DNA of 64,000 nt from Pseudomonadota bacterium. GTDB taxonomy: Bacteria > Pseudomonadota > Gammaproteobacteria > Burkholderiales > Burkholderiaceae_C. Below the pieces are notes generated by a model. The model worked only from the letters and a program-made list of their open reading frames with translations. It was not told where the DNA came from and ran no database searches. The stretch spans positions 17,014 through 81,013 of the forward strand of contig JAEZLX010000008.1 in the NCBI GenBank assembly GCA_023415035.1, given 5' to 3'. The translations under genes were made by a program, and so were the position numbers. This document shows, in pieces, positions 44,248-51,780 of the stretch (position 1 is the first letter of the stretch; each line of letters starts with the position of its first letter).

Positions 44248-45174
44248 ATGAATGCAAGCAAAGCACGTTACTCGGCCCTCACTGTCAAGCAGCTGCGAGC
44301 TTTCGTGGCCGTGTATCAGATGCGCGGACTCAGTGCCGCGGCTTCCCAGCTGTTTGTCACGCAGTCGGCGGTCAGCGTCCTGATCCGGCAAATGGAGCAA
44401 GAACTGGGGGTCCGTCTGTTTGACCGCACGACGCGGTCGCTGCAGCCGACACCGGCTGCCGACGAAGCCATTGATGTTGCCCAGCGCGTGCTCAGGGACA
44501 TTGATTCACTGGGAGCCGGTCTGAGCGACCTCTCGGCGTTGCGGCGCGGGAGGTTGACCATCGCCTGCACGCCGACGCTCGCACGCATCCTGCTGCCCGA
44601 GGCCATCAGCGAGTTCGTTCAGCTGTATCCCGATATCCACGTGGACATCGACGACTGTGCTCCGGACCAGTTCATTTCCCGACTGGTATCCGAGCACGCG
44701 GACTTCGGGCTTGGCACACCGGACACCGCCGGTGATGGCGTGCAGATGCTGCGCCTCATGAACGACCATCTGAGCGTCGTCTGCCGCACCGATGACCCCT
44801 TCGCGCAACGCAAGTCCATCCGCTGGAAGGAGCTGGCAGGTGTTCCTGTCACGACCGTCCGGCCTGGCTACGGTGTCCGCCCGCTGATCGATCAATCCGC
44901 CGCACGCGCAGGCATACGCCTGAACATCGCACACGAGGTGGCGCTGCTATCGACCGCGCTATGGATGACATCCTGCGGCATGGGACCATCCGTGATGCCC
45001 GCCGCCTACGTGAAGTACTCGCACGACCCCCGTCTGGTTAGCCGGCCACTGGTCGGCCCCAAGGTCTCGCGTGACATCCATGTGCTCGTCAAGTCCGGGC
45101 GGTCCCTGTCCCCGGCCGCCAAGCGGTTCGTGCAGGTTCTCAAGGCGAGTCTTGGCTCCCCGCAGGTCGCCTAG
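44248..45174 (+). CDS. LysR-type transcriptional regulator
   Basis: The protein has 308 residues. The N-terminal winged helix-turn-helix is ALTVKQLRAFVAVYQMRGLS, followed by AAASQLFVTQSAVSVLIRQM and the typical LGVRLFDRTTRSLQPT. The effector-binding domain begins near RGRLTIACTPTLARILLPEA. It is divergent from the esterase-monooxygenase-TctC cluster and is likely its regulator, with a pathway compound as co-inducer. Its stop lies 37 bases before the stranded native end of glmS. Confidence 0.92.
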   Translation: MNASKARYSALTVKQLRAFVAVYQMRGLSAAASQLFVTQSAVSVLIRQMEQELGVRLFDRTTRSLQPTPAADEAIDVAQRVLRDIDSLGAGLSDLSALRRGRLTIACTPTLARILLPEAISEFVQLYPDIHVDIDDCAPDQFISRLVSEHADFGLGTPDTAGDGVQMLRLMNDHLSVVCRTDDPFAQRKSIRWKELAGVPVTTVRPGYGVRPLIDQSAARAGIRLNIAHEVALLSTALWMTSCGMGPSVMPAAYVKYSHDPRLVSRPLVGPKVSRDIHVLVKSGRSLSPAAKRFVQVLKASLGSPQVA

Positions 45175-45211
45175 CGCGGTCACTGCGGGAGGCCGTGCCG
45201 GCCACGGTGAT

Positions 45212-45226
45212 TCACTCAACCGTCAC
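45212..45226 (-). pseudogene. Stranded native 3' end of glmS (VTVE-stop)
   Basis: On the minus strand these 15 bases read gtg acg gtt gag tga, encoding Val-Thr-Val-Glu and a stop, exactly the C-terminus of GlmS encoded by the intact gene 10 kb away. They were separated from the gene body by the mobile insertion. Codons differ from those of the element-supplied tail (gtg acc gta gaa taa), which shows the latter is a replacement, not a simple duplication. Confidence 0.75.
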
Positions 45227-45246
45227 GGACTGGTTTTGCTAGTGGG
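45222..45246. other. Attachment junction A (chromosome / element 1 left end)
   Basis: The core gtcac (45222-45226) continues into ggactggttttgctagtggg (45227-45246). The first 22 bases of this site are identical to 46563-46584. The arm gctagtggg is the inverse of cccactagc at junction C. This is the left end of the first integrated element, joined to the native glmS tail. Confidence 0.75.
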
Positions 45247-45358
45247 TTTTTCATTTTGCGGGGAGTCCTGACAACGGCGACGCGGGATGTATGCCGCTTG
45301 CCCCTTCGACTTGGCAGCATACGACAAGCTTCCTCCCATCTCTGGACAGCTGAAGCTC

Positions 45359-45411
45359 GGCGGAGTCAAGCACCAAGTGCAACACCGATTTATTGAATTG
45401 AGGAATTGGGT
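45359..45411 (+). repeat. IS30 left terminal inverted repeat
   Basis: Perfect inverse of 46487-46539 over 53 bases; it starts ggcggagtcaagcacc. Confidence 0.8.
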
Positions 45412-45458
45412 GGCGGAATCAATAATCAAGTGCAACACCCAACCGGTAAGGTACCGCG

Positions 45459-46508
45459 ATGGGCAAGCACTACGAACAACTGGCGGCTGCAGAGCGGGCA
45501 GCGATCATGATGATGAAGGCGGACAACTGCTCGGCGCGGCAGATCGCTGTGAGGCTGCGCCGGGCGCCTTCGACCATCACCGGCGAACTCAAGCGCTTTG
45601 CCTCCTGGCCGGATCGACCTGCGTCGCTGGCCAACTCCCCTGCAGCCTATGACGCCCGCGCCGCCAGTCTGCGTGCCCGGCGCGCCCGCTTCAAATGCCG
45701 CAAACGCGCCAAGCTGGCCACCGACACCGTGCTCTTTGGTGTGGTTCACCACTTCCTGGCCCAGGGTTGGTCGCCCTCGCAGATCGCGGGCACACTCAAG
45801 CTCATGTGGCCCGATGAACCCCAGCGCACCGTTTCGCACGAAACCATCTACACCTGCATCTACGCCATGCCCAAGGGCGAGTTGCGTAAAGACCTGATCG
45901 CCTGTCTGCGCCGCGCCAAGTCCAAGCGCATGCAGCGCAGCCGGGGTGAGGATCGCAGGGGCCAGATGCCCGATCTGTTGAGCATCCATGTGCGCCCGCC
46001 CGAGGCCAACGACCGGGCCTTCCCCGGGCACTGGGAGGGCGATCTCATCAAGGGTGCGGGCAACCGTTCGGCCGTGGGCGTGCTGGTCGAGCGCAGCTCT
46101 CGCCTGGTGATGCTGATCAAGCTGGCCGATGCGACAGCCGCCTCTGCCCTGGAAGGCTTCACGGCCAAGCTGCGCAGCATTGCCGAACCGATGCGCCAGA
46201 CCCTGACCTACGACCAGGGCAAGGAAATGGCGCGCCATGCCGAACTGACGGCCAACACCGGCGTGATGGTGTACTTCTGTGACCCGCACAGCCCGTGGCA
46301 GCGTGGCTCCTGCGAGAACACCAACGGGCTGATCCGCCAGTACCTGCCCAAAGGCACCGACCTGTCCGTCCACAGCCAGGCGCAGCTCGATGCGATTGCC
46401 GACCTGCTCAACAACCGCCCGCGCGCCGTCCACGGCTTCTACCCGCCGATCGTCGTCTACAAGGCCATGTTGGACAAGCTCAATCAACCCAATTCCTCAA
46501 TTCAATAA
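45459..46508 (+). CDS. IS30-family transposase
   Basis: The protein has 349 residues. The N-terminal helix-turn-helix region is YEQLAAAERAAIMMMKADNC followed by SARQIAVRLRRAPSTITGEL. The DDE catalytic core shows GHWEGDLI (first Asp), LTYDQGKEMARH (second Asp) and SPWQRGSCENTNGLIRQY (Glu). Length and motifs are complete, so it may be active. The stop codon lies inside the right terminal repeat. It sits in the remnant element between two copies of the glmS tail. Confidence 0.92.
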   Translation: MGKHYEQLAAAERAAIMMMKADNCSARQIAVRLRRAPSTITGELKRFASWPDRPASLANSPAAYDARAASLRARRARFKCRKRAKLATDTVLFGVVHHFLAQGWSPSQIAGTLKLMWPDEPQRTVSHETIYTCIYAMPKGELRKDLIACLRRAKSKRMQRSRGEDRRGQMPDLLSIHVRPPEANDRAFPGHWEGDLIKGAGNRSAVGVLVERSSRLVMLIKLADATAASALEGFTAKLRSIAEPMRQTLTYDQGKEMARHAELTANTGVMVYFCDPHSPWQRGSCENTNGLIRQYLPKGTDLSVHSQAQLDAIADLLNNRPRAVHGFYPPIVVYKAMLDKLNQPNSSIQ

Positions 46509-46539
46509 ATCGGTGTTGCACTTGGTGCTTGACTCCGCC
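46487..46539 (-). repeat. IS30 right terminal inverted repeat
   Basis: Perfect inverse of the left repeat. It is followed without spacer by the arm ccaactagc of attachment junction B. Confidence 0.8.
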
Positions 46540-46587
46540 CCAACTAGCGAAATTATTCTACGGTCACGGACTGGTTTTGCTAGTTGG
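46540..46587. other. Attachment junction B (element 1 right end / element 2 left end)
   Basis: Arms ccaactagc (46540-46548) and gctagttgg (46579-46587) are perfect inverse copies. Their centre of symmetry lies between 46563 and 46564, inside the shared core gtcac (46563-46567). The left half matches junction C over 25 bases; the right half matches junction A over 22 bases. The minus strand at 46553-46567 again encodes VTVE-stop. This is the full two-armed site expected where two tandem copies of an element meet. Confidence 0.75.
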
Positions 46588-46693
46588 TAATTTATCAAGC
46601 TCATACAAAGACTGGCATTTCAAGCGACGAGTCGACAGAAATTAAATTTATTCTGTCAAGTTTATTTGCCTTTAGACCGTGACTATTTTCTCT

Positions 46694-46723
46694 AAATAGA
46701 TTTTATATATGATAAATCTATTT
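46694..46723. repeat. AT-rich inverted repeat near the element left end
   Basis: Arms aaatagattt and aaatctattt are separated by 10 bases within a strongly AT-rich tract, about 110 bases inside the left end of element 2. Confidence 0.4.
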
Positions 46724-47103
46724 TATATAAAAAAATAATATGAAATACGACCCAAGAAGTATGGCTCCGGCGCATAAATACCTGTGAGGGTTAGGTCGGG
46801 ATTTAGGCAGTTGCTCCCGGTCAACCAGTTCATTGTTCTGTCGCGAAGACAACGCAACCACTGGCATAGGCAGGTGTGGCGATGCGGAACGAAAAGACCA
46901 AGCAACTATAAAAGCGCAGAAATGCGCACGATGATGGCACTGTACAACGACAACCATCGGGTCACTTGAATGTTGCACCACTAGCTACAAGTGACTGCCG
47001 CCAGAATGAGTCTGGGAGTAAAAGGAGACCGGCTGACCGCCCTTACGCTTACGCGTTTCCCTTAGTGGTGTGTGTCGGAGTTCCCTGTACGGATGATCTG
47101 GAG

Positions 47104-47127
47104 CAACTTGCCTACCCGGGCAAGTTG
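47104..47127. repeat. Stable hairpin upstream of the small genes
   Basis: caacttgcc and ggcaagttg pair over 9 bases with a 6-base loop. No T-tract follows on either strand. It lies 118 bases before the 52-residue gene. Confidence 0.4.
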
Positions 47128-47245
47128 TGACTAAAGAACCCTACCGGATCATAAAGACACCAAAGATATATGACATGAGCGAAGCTCGGCGCGTAGCGCC
47201 ATCTGTGTACATGTCATCAATAAATACAACTACAAGGAGACAGAC

Positions 47246-47404
47246 ATGAATAAAGACATAGCTAAGCAAATAGAACGACATGGCATAAAGATCACCAAAG
47301 AGAAGCTGCTTGATCTAATACGCAAGTCATCGGACAAAGAGTTTGTATGTACAAATGAAGGAGGTCAGTTCTTGGTGGTCGTCAAAACAAGGGGACCTCT
47401 ATGA
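47246..47404 (+). CDS. Small hypothetical protein (52 aa) of the integration module
   Basis: ATG at 47246 is preceded by aaggaga with 5-base spacing, an excellent ribosome site. The product (MNKDIAKQIERHGIKITKEK at its start, ending VVVKTRGPL) is basic and helical at its N-terminus. Its stop overlaps the next start by 4 bases (ATGA), so the two are translated together. No family is recognised. Size, charge and placement beside a tyrosine recombinase would fit a directionality factor or DNA-binding protein, but that is only inference. Confidence 0.6.
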   Translation: MNKDIAKQIERHGIKITKEKLLDLIRKSSDKEFVCTNEGGQFLVVVKTRGPL

Positions 47405-47682
47405 AAAAGAACTTGGACGTAGAACTGAATACCCGATATATGCGGTACCTTGCACAAGTAAGGTCCTATTGCGAAGTCGTTGGCATCAAGTTCGTACAAC
47501 CGACCATTTCTCAGTTCCTGGCAGCAAACGCCTTGACGCGCGATCGCTTACTTGGTGCCGAACCAAAGGTAACTAGTACCAAGGCAGGGGCAACCAAACA
47601 GGTAGCCGAGACGAACAAGCGACCGAGCTTGATCTCTTTTGCCAATTACGTCAGAGAGCAGGAACATAAAGCTACTAAATGA
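47401..47682 (+). CDS. Small hypothetical protein (93 aa) of the integration module
   Basis: It is coupled to the 52-residue gene by an ATGA overlap and converges on the tyrosine recombinase gene, overlapping it by 8 bases. It is basic and rich in Lys/Thr in its C-terminal half (TSTKAGATKQVAETNKR). The N-terminal half (LNTRYMRYLAQVRSYCEVVG, then TISQFLAANALTRDR) reads like a small helical domain reminiscent of the N-terminal core-binding segment of tyrosine recombinases, which the adjacent recombinase lacks. That resemblance is weak and unproven. Confidence 0.6.
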   Translation: MKKNLDVELNTRYMRYLAQVRSYCEVVGIKFVQPTISQFLAANALTRDRLLGAEPKVTSTKAGATKQVAETNKRPSLISFANYVREQEHKATK

Positions 47683-48232
47683 GCAGCAAGGCAGCACGCT
47701 TCTGTGAGTCATTGACGTCGATGTAGCGCTGCGTTGTTGCCAAGTTCTTGTGACCTGCCAGTTCCTGCAGCACACGTGCACTCACCCCTTGTGCTGCTAG
47801 CTTCGTGATGAACGAACGCCGTCCGGTATGGCTACGGCAGCCGTCAAATCCCGCATCTGCATACAACTTGGTCATGGTCGCCTGTAGCGTGTTGGCAGTG
47901 AACTTGCCCCGCTTCTGGCTTGCAAACAAGTATTCCTGCTTGCCATGCATCACCAAGTACCGGGCAATCGCTTCCCTGAGCTTGGCGGGTATAAACACCA
48001 CCCGATCTTTGCTCCCCTTGGTCTGATGTGGTTTGAGCAGCACCTGCTCTTTGATGCCACCACTTGGGTCTTGGACATCGGTAACGCGTAGCTCAGCCAA
48101 CTCACCCACTCGAAACCCAGCCCAGTGCGACATTTGCACCAGCAGCATGTTTCGCTGGGAATTTCGCCCTTGCTCCAGTTGTGCCAGCAGTCGGACAAAT
48201 TCGCGATCGGTGAGTGTTCTTGCCTGTGCCAT
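47675..48232 (-). CDS. Short tyrosine recombinase (catalytic domain only)
   Basis: The protein has 185 residues. Catalytic residues are all visible: Arg41 (AGFRVGELAEL), Lys72 or Lys75 (QTKGSKDR), His135 and Arg138 (SHTGRRSF), His161 (LAGHKNLATTQRYI) and nucleophile Tyr170. Ordinary phage-type integrases carry a further N-terminal arm- and core-binding domain of 100-200 residues; this one is the size of FimB/FimE-type recombinases. It lies about 1.1 kb inside the left end of element 2. It is the best candidate for the enzyme that integrates this element into glmS. Confidence 0.85.
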   Translation of the reverse strand: MAQARTLTDREFVRLLAQLEQGRNSQRNMLLVQMSHWAGFRVGELAELRVTDVQDPSGGIKEQVLLKPHQTKGSKDRVVFIPAKLREAIARYLVMHGKQEYLFASQKRGKFTANTLQATMTKLYADAGFDGCRSHTGRRSFITKLAAQGVSARVLQELAGHKNLATTQRYIDVNDSQKRAALLLI

Positions 48233-48249
48233 GTGATGTGGTCCTCTTC

Positions 48250-48264
48250 AATAACCACGACTTT
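48250..48264. repeat. Direct repeat copy near the recombinase promoter
   Basis: caataaccacgactt occurs here and again at 48350-48364, 100 bases away, in the gap upstream of the tyrosine recombinase. Paired copies at a promoter may be regulator or recombinase sites. Confidence 0.4.
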
Positions 48265-48353
48265 ACGACCAGACCACATTAAAAATCAACATTATCAACT
48301 TGCAGGCGGCATTGCCGTGGACTTACCCCATAGAAATCAAGCACTTAGACAAT

Positions 48354-48390
48354 AACCACGACTTTTGTGTATTAGTCGTGGTTTTCTTTT
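48354..48390 (+). terminator. Rho-independent terminator-like hairpin
   Basis: aaccacgact and agtcgtggtt form a 10-base stem with a 10-base loop, followed by ttctttt. It lies in the 287-base gap between divergent recombinase genes. In the plus direction it has the form of an intrinsic terminator or attenuator for transcripts entering the serine-recombinase region. Confidence 0.5.
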
Positions 48391-48519
48391 CGTTGCATAC
48401 ACCCTTTGGTGACTCGCGTCATTTAGGAACGAAGAGACATAGCCTTATGAGTGACTTCTTGTGATTTATTAAAGAAGGCAAAGAATAGAGGTTGCACACA
48501 TTGAAATGGAGCAACTCAA

Positions 48520-49536
48520 ATGGCAACGATCCTTCAATCCCTCAAGGTCAGCGCAGTTCAACGTCGTATTGACCGCTCGCCAACACAACATCGTCGTGAC
48601 CGACTGCTCAATATCATCAGCGAGCAAATGGAAGCGGCTGCTGCACATGCAGACGGCAAGCCATATGTGGTGACGGTCAACAGGAAAGTGCTGAACAAGT
48701 TCACAGGCGAGAAGACGACGGTGAACATGCCCAAACGGTTTCGCCAGTGCTGGTGGACCGCGGAAGATGGCAAAACCTACATGCAACTGCGGTACGGCAC
48801 CAAGGTACTTGAGATCGCAAAGGGCAAGACGACCATCGAAGTCGGTGACTTCTCAAAGCTCGTCCCGACGCTGGAACTGATCCGGGATGCCGTGCTACTT
48901 GGAGAGTTCGACGACCTCCTTAGCAGTGCATCCTCTCGCCTTGCAGCACAGCTCAAGCATTTGTGGGTGTACGACCAGTCCCGCCTATCCAGAAACGACC
49001 AGGTCGCCTCAATCTTCCGGTACGAGTGCAACAAGCAGGGCGTCACGCTGTACACGAAAGACGGGCAGTTTGACCTGTCGTCACCGCAGGACATGCTGCT
49101 CAAGCAAATGCTTGATGCGCTTGCGGAGTTCGACAACACGACCCGGGCAGAGCGTACACGTCTGGGTAAGCTGAACCGGGTTCGTTCAGGGTACTGGCAC
49201 GGCGGACCACCGCCCTTTGGCTACCAGCTGAAGGACCGAAAGCTGGTCGTTGATGAAGTCGAAGCCAAATGGGTCAAACGCATGTTCGCGCTGTCATCAG
49301 CAGGGACGTCACCAGCAGATATCAAGCGCGAACTAGACAGCAACGGCGTGACTGCTCGGCGGGGGGGGCTATGGACGATCGGCTCCATTGCCGCCATGTT
49401 GAAGAACCCACATTACGCGGGACAGTACACGTACAAGGACAGGAAGTCCGACCACCGACGAGCAGCGCAAGGAATACATCGCTGGCATCGTGGACCGCAT
49501 CGATGTGAAGTGGTTGGCAGAAGAACGTCAGCATGA
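48520..49536 (+). pseudogene. Chimera: DUF6641-like N-terminus fused to a serine recombinase lacking its catalytic Ser
   Basis: Residues 1-145 (MATILQSLKVSAVQRRIDRS and GTKVLEIAKGKTTIEVGDFS) resemble a complete DUF6641-family protein. From about residue 147 the sequence is a large serine recombinase starting in mid-domain: LWVYDQSRLSRNDQVAS holds the Arg motif, then LAEFDNTTRAERTRLGK and the recombinase domain GGPPPFGYQLKDRK. The usual N-terminal strand and catalytic Ser (about 60 residues) are absent. An internal deletion joining two genes is the simplest reading. The frame also breaks near 49447: the sequence continues correctly in another frame. Confidence 0.65.
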
Positions 49537-49980
49537 GATGACGATCAAGTTCCGTCTGCCCATCATCGGTGATGGCATCCAGTGGATCGACCCCAAGCAA
49601 AAGTCCAAGGGTTACACGCTGGTCGATGGACAGCGGACCGAAACAATCACCCTTTCAAAAAGGGACCGTCGCGGGTAAGGGACTGGGACTGGCTGGAAGT
49701 ACGGCAAGGACCGACGAAAAGTACCCTAGAAACGGCGGACGGGCATCCTGGGTACTTAGACATATCCCTCTCCGTTCGTACGTTGTCGCTCAAGCCCAGG
49801 CAGTACACGCAGTATCAGCTAAAGCTGCTTCGCGGGGTTGTGTATCTGCGTGAGCAAGAAGGGCTGACCTTCCGAGCGATTGCCCGCCTACTGGGGGATC
49901 GTGGCTACCGATCGGCACGCGGTAAACCGCTTAGCCCAGAGCTTGTATTCTCCACGTACAAAAAAAGACCGGCTGCCTAA
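49448..49980 (+). pseudogene. Frameshifted C-terminal part of the serine recombinase
   Basis: After a first frameshift near 49447 the frame reads PTTDEQRKEYIAGIVDRIDV and ends at a stop at 49678. A second shift, in the run caaaaaggg near 49652, would extend it in a third frame through YTQYQLKLLRGVVYLREQEG and LTFRAIARLLGDRGYRSARG to 49980. The last part looks like the helical C-terminus of large serine recombinases. Either the gene is decayed or the homopolymer is a sequencing error; the missing catalytic Ser upstream favours decay. Confidence 0.55.
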
Positions 49981-49997
49981 AAAGCCGGTCTCTTCTT
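49966..49997. terminator. Bidirectional terminator between recombinase remnant and Dnd-type operon
   Basis: agaccggct and agccggtct form a 9-base stem with loop gcctaaaa. It is flanked by an A-run on the left and tcttctt-type pyrimidines on the right, so it can act in both directions. Confidence 0.6.
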
Positions 49998-50020
49998 AGT
50001 AAGTCCTCAAAGTAGCGCGG

Positions 50021-50215
50021 TCAGGCTCCAATGATGGCACTGATTTGTTGCGCCACTTTCAGACCCTTGTCGTCTGCCAAAGCGAATAGAAATAGGCATC
50101 GCCCGTTGCTAGCTTTAGCCCATTGCTCACCTACTTGGCGTTTTTCGCGTGAATCGTCGTTGGTACTGTATAGCTCGCCTTTGTACCCAATAACAAGGAT
50201 ACCTTTGATGGTCAC
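50021..50215 (-). pseudogene. 64-aa fragment resembling the C-terminus of a type III restriction/DEAD helicase-type protein
   Basis: The frame (GILVIGYKGELYSTNDDSRE, then KRQVGEQWAKASNGRCLFLF) matches a pattern I know from the ends of type III restriction Res-like subunits: a YKG motif, DSxEKR, GExW and a final hydrophobic strand. A stop codon immediately precedes the GTG start, no ribosome site is clear, and no helicase part is nearby. It sits just downstream of the DndE-FtsK gene. It may be the scar of a lost restriction gene. It could instead be a true small protein. Confidence 0.4.
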
Positions 50216-50232
50216 CTAGTGTGACTATCTGT

Positions 50233-51780
50233 TCAGAAAAGTGACGAAACGACCTGAGAAATATGTTCTTTGCGCACAAATACACCATGTGCGCGCACTA
50301 CCTGATCCCCCGTTATCTTGATGAGCATATCTCCAGCACCAAGCAAATTTTCTGCGCCGGGTTCTCCTAAAATAATCTTCGACTCGGTCGAAGTCCTGAC
50401 TGTCAATGCGACGCGCGAAGGAACATTGGTACGAATGAGTCCTGAGAAGGTTTCGGCGTCTGGGCGCTGGGTTGCAAGAACAAGATGGATACCAGCCGCC
50501 CTTGCTTTTTGCGCTAGCCGCTCTATTGCTTGCTCAGTTGTCTTCTCTTGCAAGATCAGGTCAGCCAACTCTTCGACAAATACCACAATAAAGGGCAGCA
50601 TTTGTCCTTTCTGACGCGCCTCAGCGATATTCGCAACCCCAAGTCGCTCGAAAATTGAGTATCTTGTCTCCATCTCCACAAGCAAATTATCGAGAAACTC
50701 CCGAGCGTCAGACACTTCAACTGCAACCTTGCCGCCATACAGATTTCCAAGCTTGCCATAAGAGGAAAACTCAACACGCTTTGGATCTATTAGAGCGAGC
50801 TGCATTGTCTCCGGGCTATGCCTCAAAAGAAGCGAAAGAATCAAAGAGTGCAAACACAGACTCTTTCCTGAATTCGTTGTGCCCCCGACTAATAGATGTG
50901 GCGCTGCTGCGAGGTCAAAAACAACGTCATCACCAGTAACCGTTACGCCCGCGTAAACCTCTAGTTTTGACGCGTCCCTGGGCGATTGAGAAGCCCACGA
51001 TTGGAGACGATCAAACGGGACAGAACTCCATGACGCCTTTGTGCGGGGAACATCAATGAACACGGTCATCGGTTTGTCCCCATTGATAATCGCAGGAAGC
51101 TTGTCCCCCAAGTTCATCGCCAGTGCAAGCTGAGACACGTTGCGATTTAATTTCGCCGCATCGTTCAAATTCATCAGCAGCACTTTATAACGCGTTAGAC
51201 GGGCTCCAAAAAGCGTCTCCTTGACCTGAACTTTGATGCTAAGTGCCTCCAGCGCCTTGACCAAAGCAATCGATTCGTCAACAGGCGCTATCGCCGGCGG
51301 ATTGTTAGTACTGACCGTATCGCCACTCTGCAAAAGATCGCCCGATCCAATGTCGGGCATATCAGATCTCCGCGAAATGAGAACTTCAACAAACTTGGCG
51401 TAGTTTTTCTCAGTCTCAAGCCAATCTTTATAGAGTTCCTTTGCACCTCTGTGCCAGTGGCAGCGAATCGCAACTCTCAAAGAGTCTTGCGAATTGATAA
51501 CCGAAGCTCCTGTCGAAATCGAATGAGCAACTAGCAGACCAATCCACGCGCCTATGTTGTCAGTGCTGAATAAGGCTTGCGCAGGGACTTCAATTCCCTT
51601 AGAGTCCGGCGTGTCGTCCCCAAGCGGTCCCATGGAGAGGCTTCTTCCGATCGCCAAACGGGCGAACTGGGCTTTGGTGTCTAACCCAAGCGCTTGCCAC
51701 ATCTCGATGGTTATAGCGTCTGCCTCTTGACTCGTACGATAGCGGTTGCTAAGAATAACTTGGATATCGAGATCACTCAC
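50233..51780 (-). CDS. DndE-like domain fused to an FtsK/SpoIIIE-type DNA translocase
   Basis: The protein has 515 residues. Residues about 1-130 resemble DndE: SNRYRTSQEADAITIEMWQA, LGLDTKAQFARLAIGRSL and GIEVPAQALFSTDNIGAWIG. From about residue 270 there is an FtsK motor: Walker A GGTTNSGKSL (299-308), LIDPKRVEFSSYG, Walker B MLPFIVVFVEELADLI and ATQRPDAETFSGLIRTNVPS. No membrane segments or gamma DNA-reading domain were seen. The start overlaps the DndD stop by 4 bases. The fusion suggests DndE function, binding of nicked or modified DNA, coupled to translocation. The DndE match is from pattern memory and should be tested. Confidence 0.75.
   Translation of the reverse strand: MSDLDIQVILSNRYRTSQEADAITIEMWQALGLDTKAQFARLAIGRSLSMGPLGDDTPDSKGIEVPAQALFSTDNIGAWIGLLVAHSISTGASVINSQDSLRVAIRCHWHRGAKELYKDWLETEKNYAKFVEVLISRRSDMPDIGSGDLLQSGDTVSTNNPPAIAPVDESIALVKALEALSIKVQVKETLFGARLTRYKVLLMNLNDAAKLNRNVSQLALAMNLGDKLPAIINGDKPMTVFIDVPRTKASWSSVPFDRLQSWASQSPRDASKLEVYAGVTVTGDDVVFDLAAAPHLLVGGTTNSGKSLCLHSLILSLLLRHSPETMQLALIDPKRVEFSSYGKLGNLYGGKVAVEVSDAREFLDNLLVEMETRYSIFERLGVANIAEARQKGQMLPFIVVFVEELADLILQEKTTEQAIERLAQKARAAGIHLVLATQRPDAETFSGLIRTNVPSRVALTVRTSTESKIILGEPGAENLLGAGDMLIKITGDQVVRAHGVFVRKEHISQVVSSLF

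Larger units (their letters stand above)
45359..46539 (+). mobile_element. IS30-family insertion sequence
   Basis: The ends are 53-base perfect inverted repeats (45359-45411 and 46487-46539), containing gtcaagcaccaagtgcaaca. This is longer than usual for IS30 elements. The 12-mer aagtgcaacacc recurs inside the left end at 45428. The right repeat overlaps the transposase stop. No clear short target duplication flanks the ends (ctc on the left, ccaa on the right), so a rearrangement after insertion is likely. Confidence 0.75.
45222..46567. mobile_element. Element 1: remnant of a glmS-targeted integrative element
   Basis: It is bounded by junctions A and B. Its only contents are 113 bases of left-end sequence (45246-45358), an IS30-family element and a right end (46540-46567) that encodes another VTVE-stop tail. 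The insertion sequence abuts the right-end arm directly. No recombinase or cargo remains, so it is either a decayed element or a passenger mobilised by its neighbour. Confidence 0.6.
46588..47245. other. AT-rich non-coding left region of element 2 with several hairpins
   Basis: No gene is supported in these 658 bases. Inverted repeats are seen at 46694-46723 (aaatagattt/aaatctattt), 46961-46995 (gtcacttg/caagtgac) and 47104-47127 (caacttgcc/ggcaagttg). The region may hold recombinase arm sites, promoters of the two small genes, or a structured RNA. The open frames in it lack ribosome sites and known domains. Confidence 0.45.

Noticed and set aside
45340..46560. Target-site duplication of the IS30 element
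   Set aside because: Bases next to the two ends do not match, so no duplication can be claimed.
46718..46981. Small open frames in the AT-rich left flank of element 2
   Set aside because: No ribosome sites or conserved features; lie among hairpins in apparent non-coding DNA.
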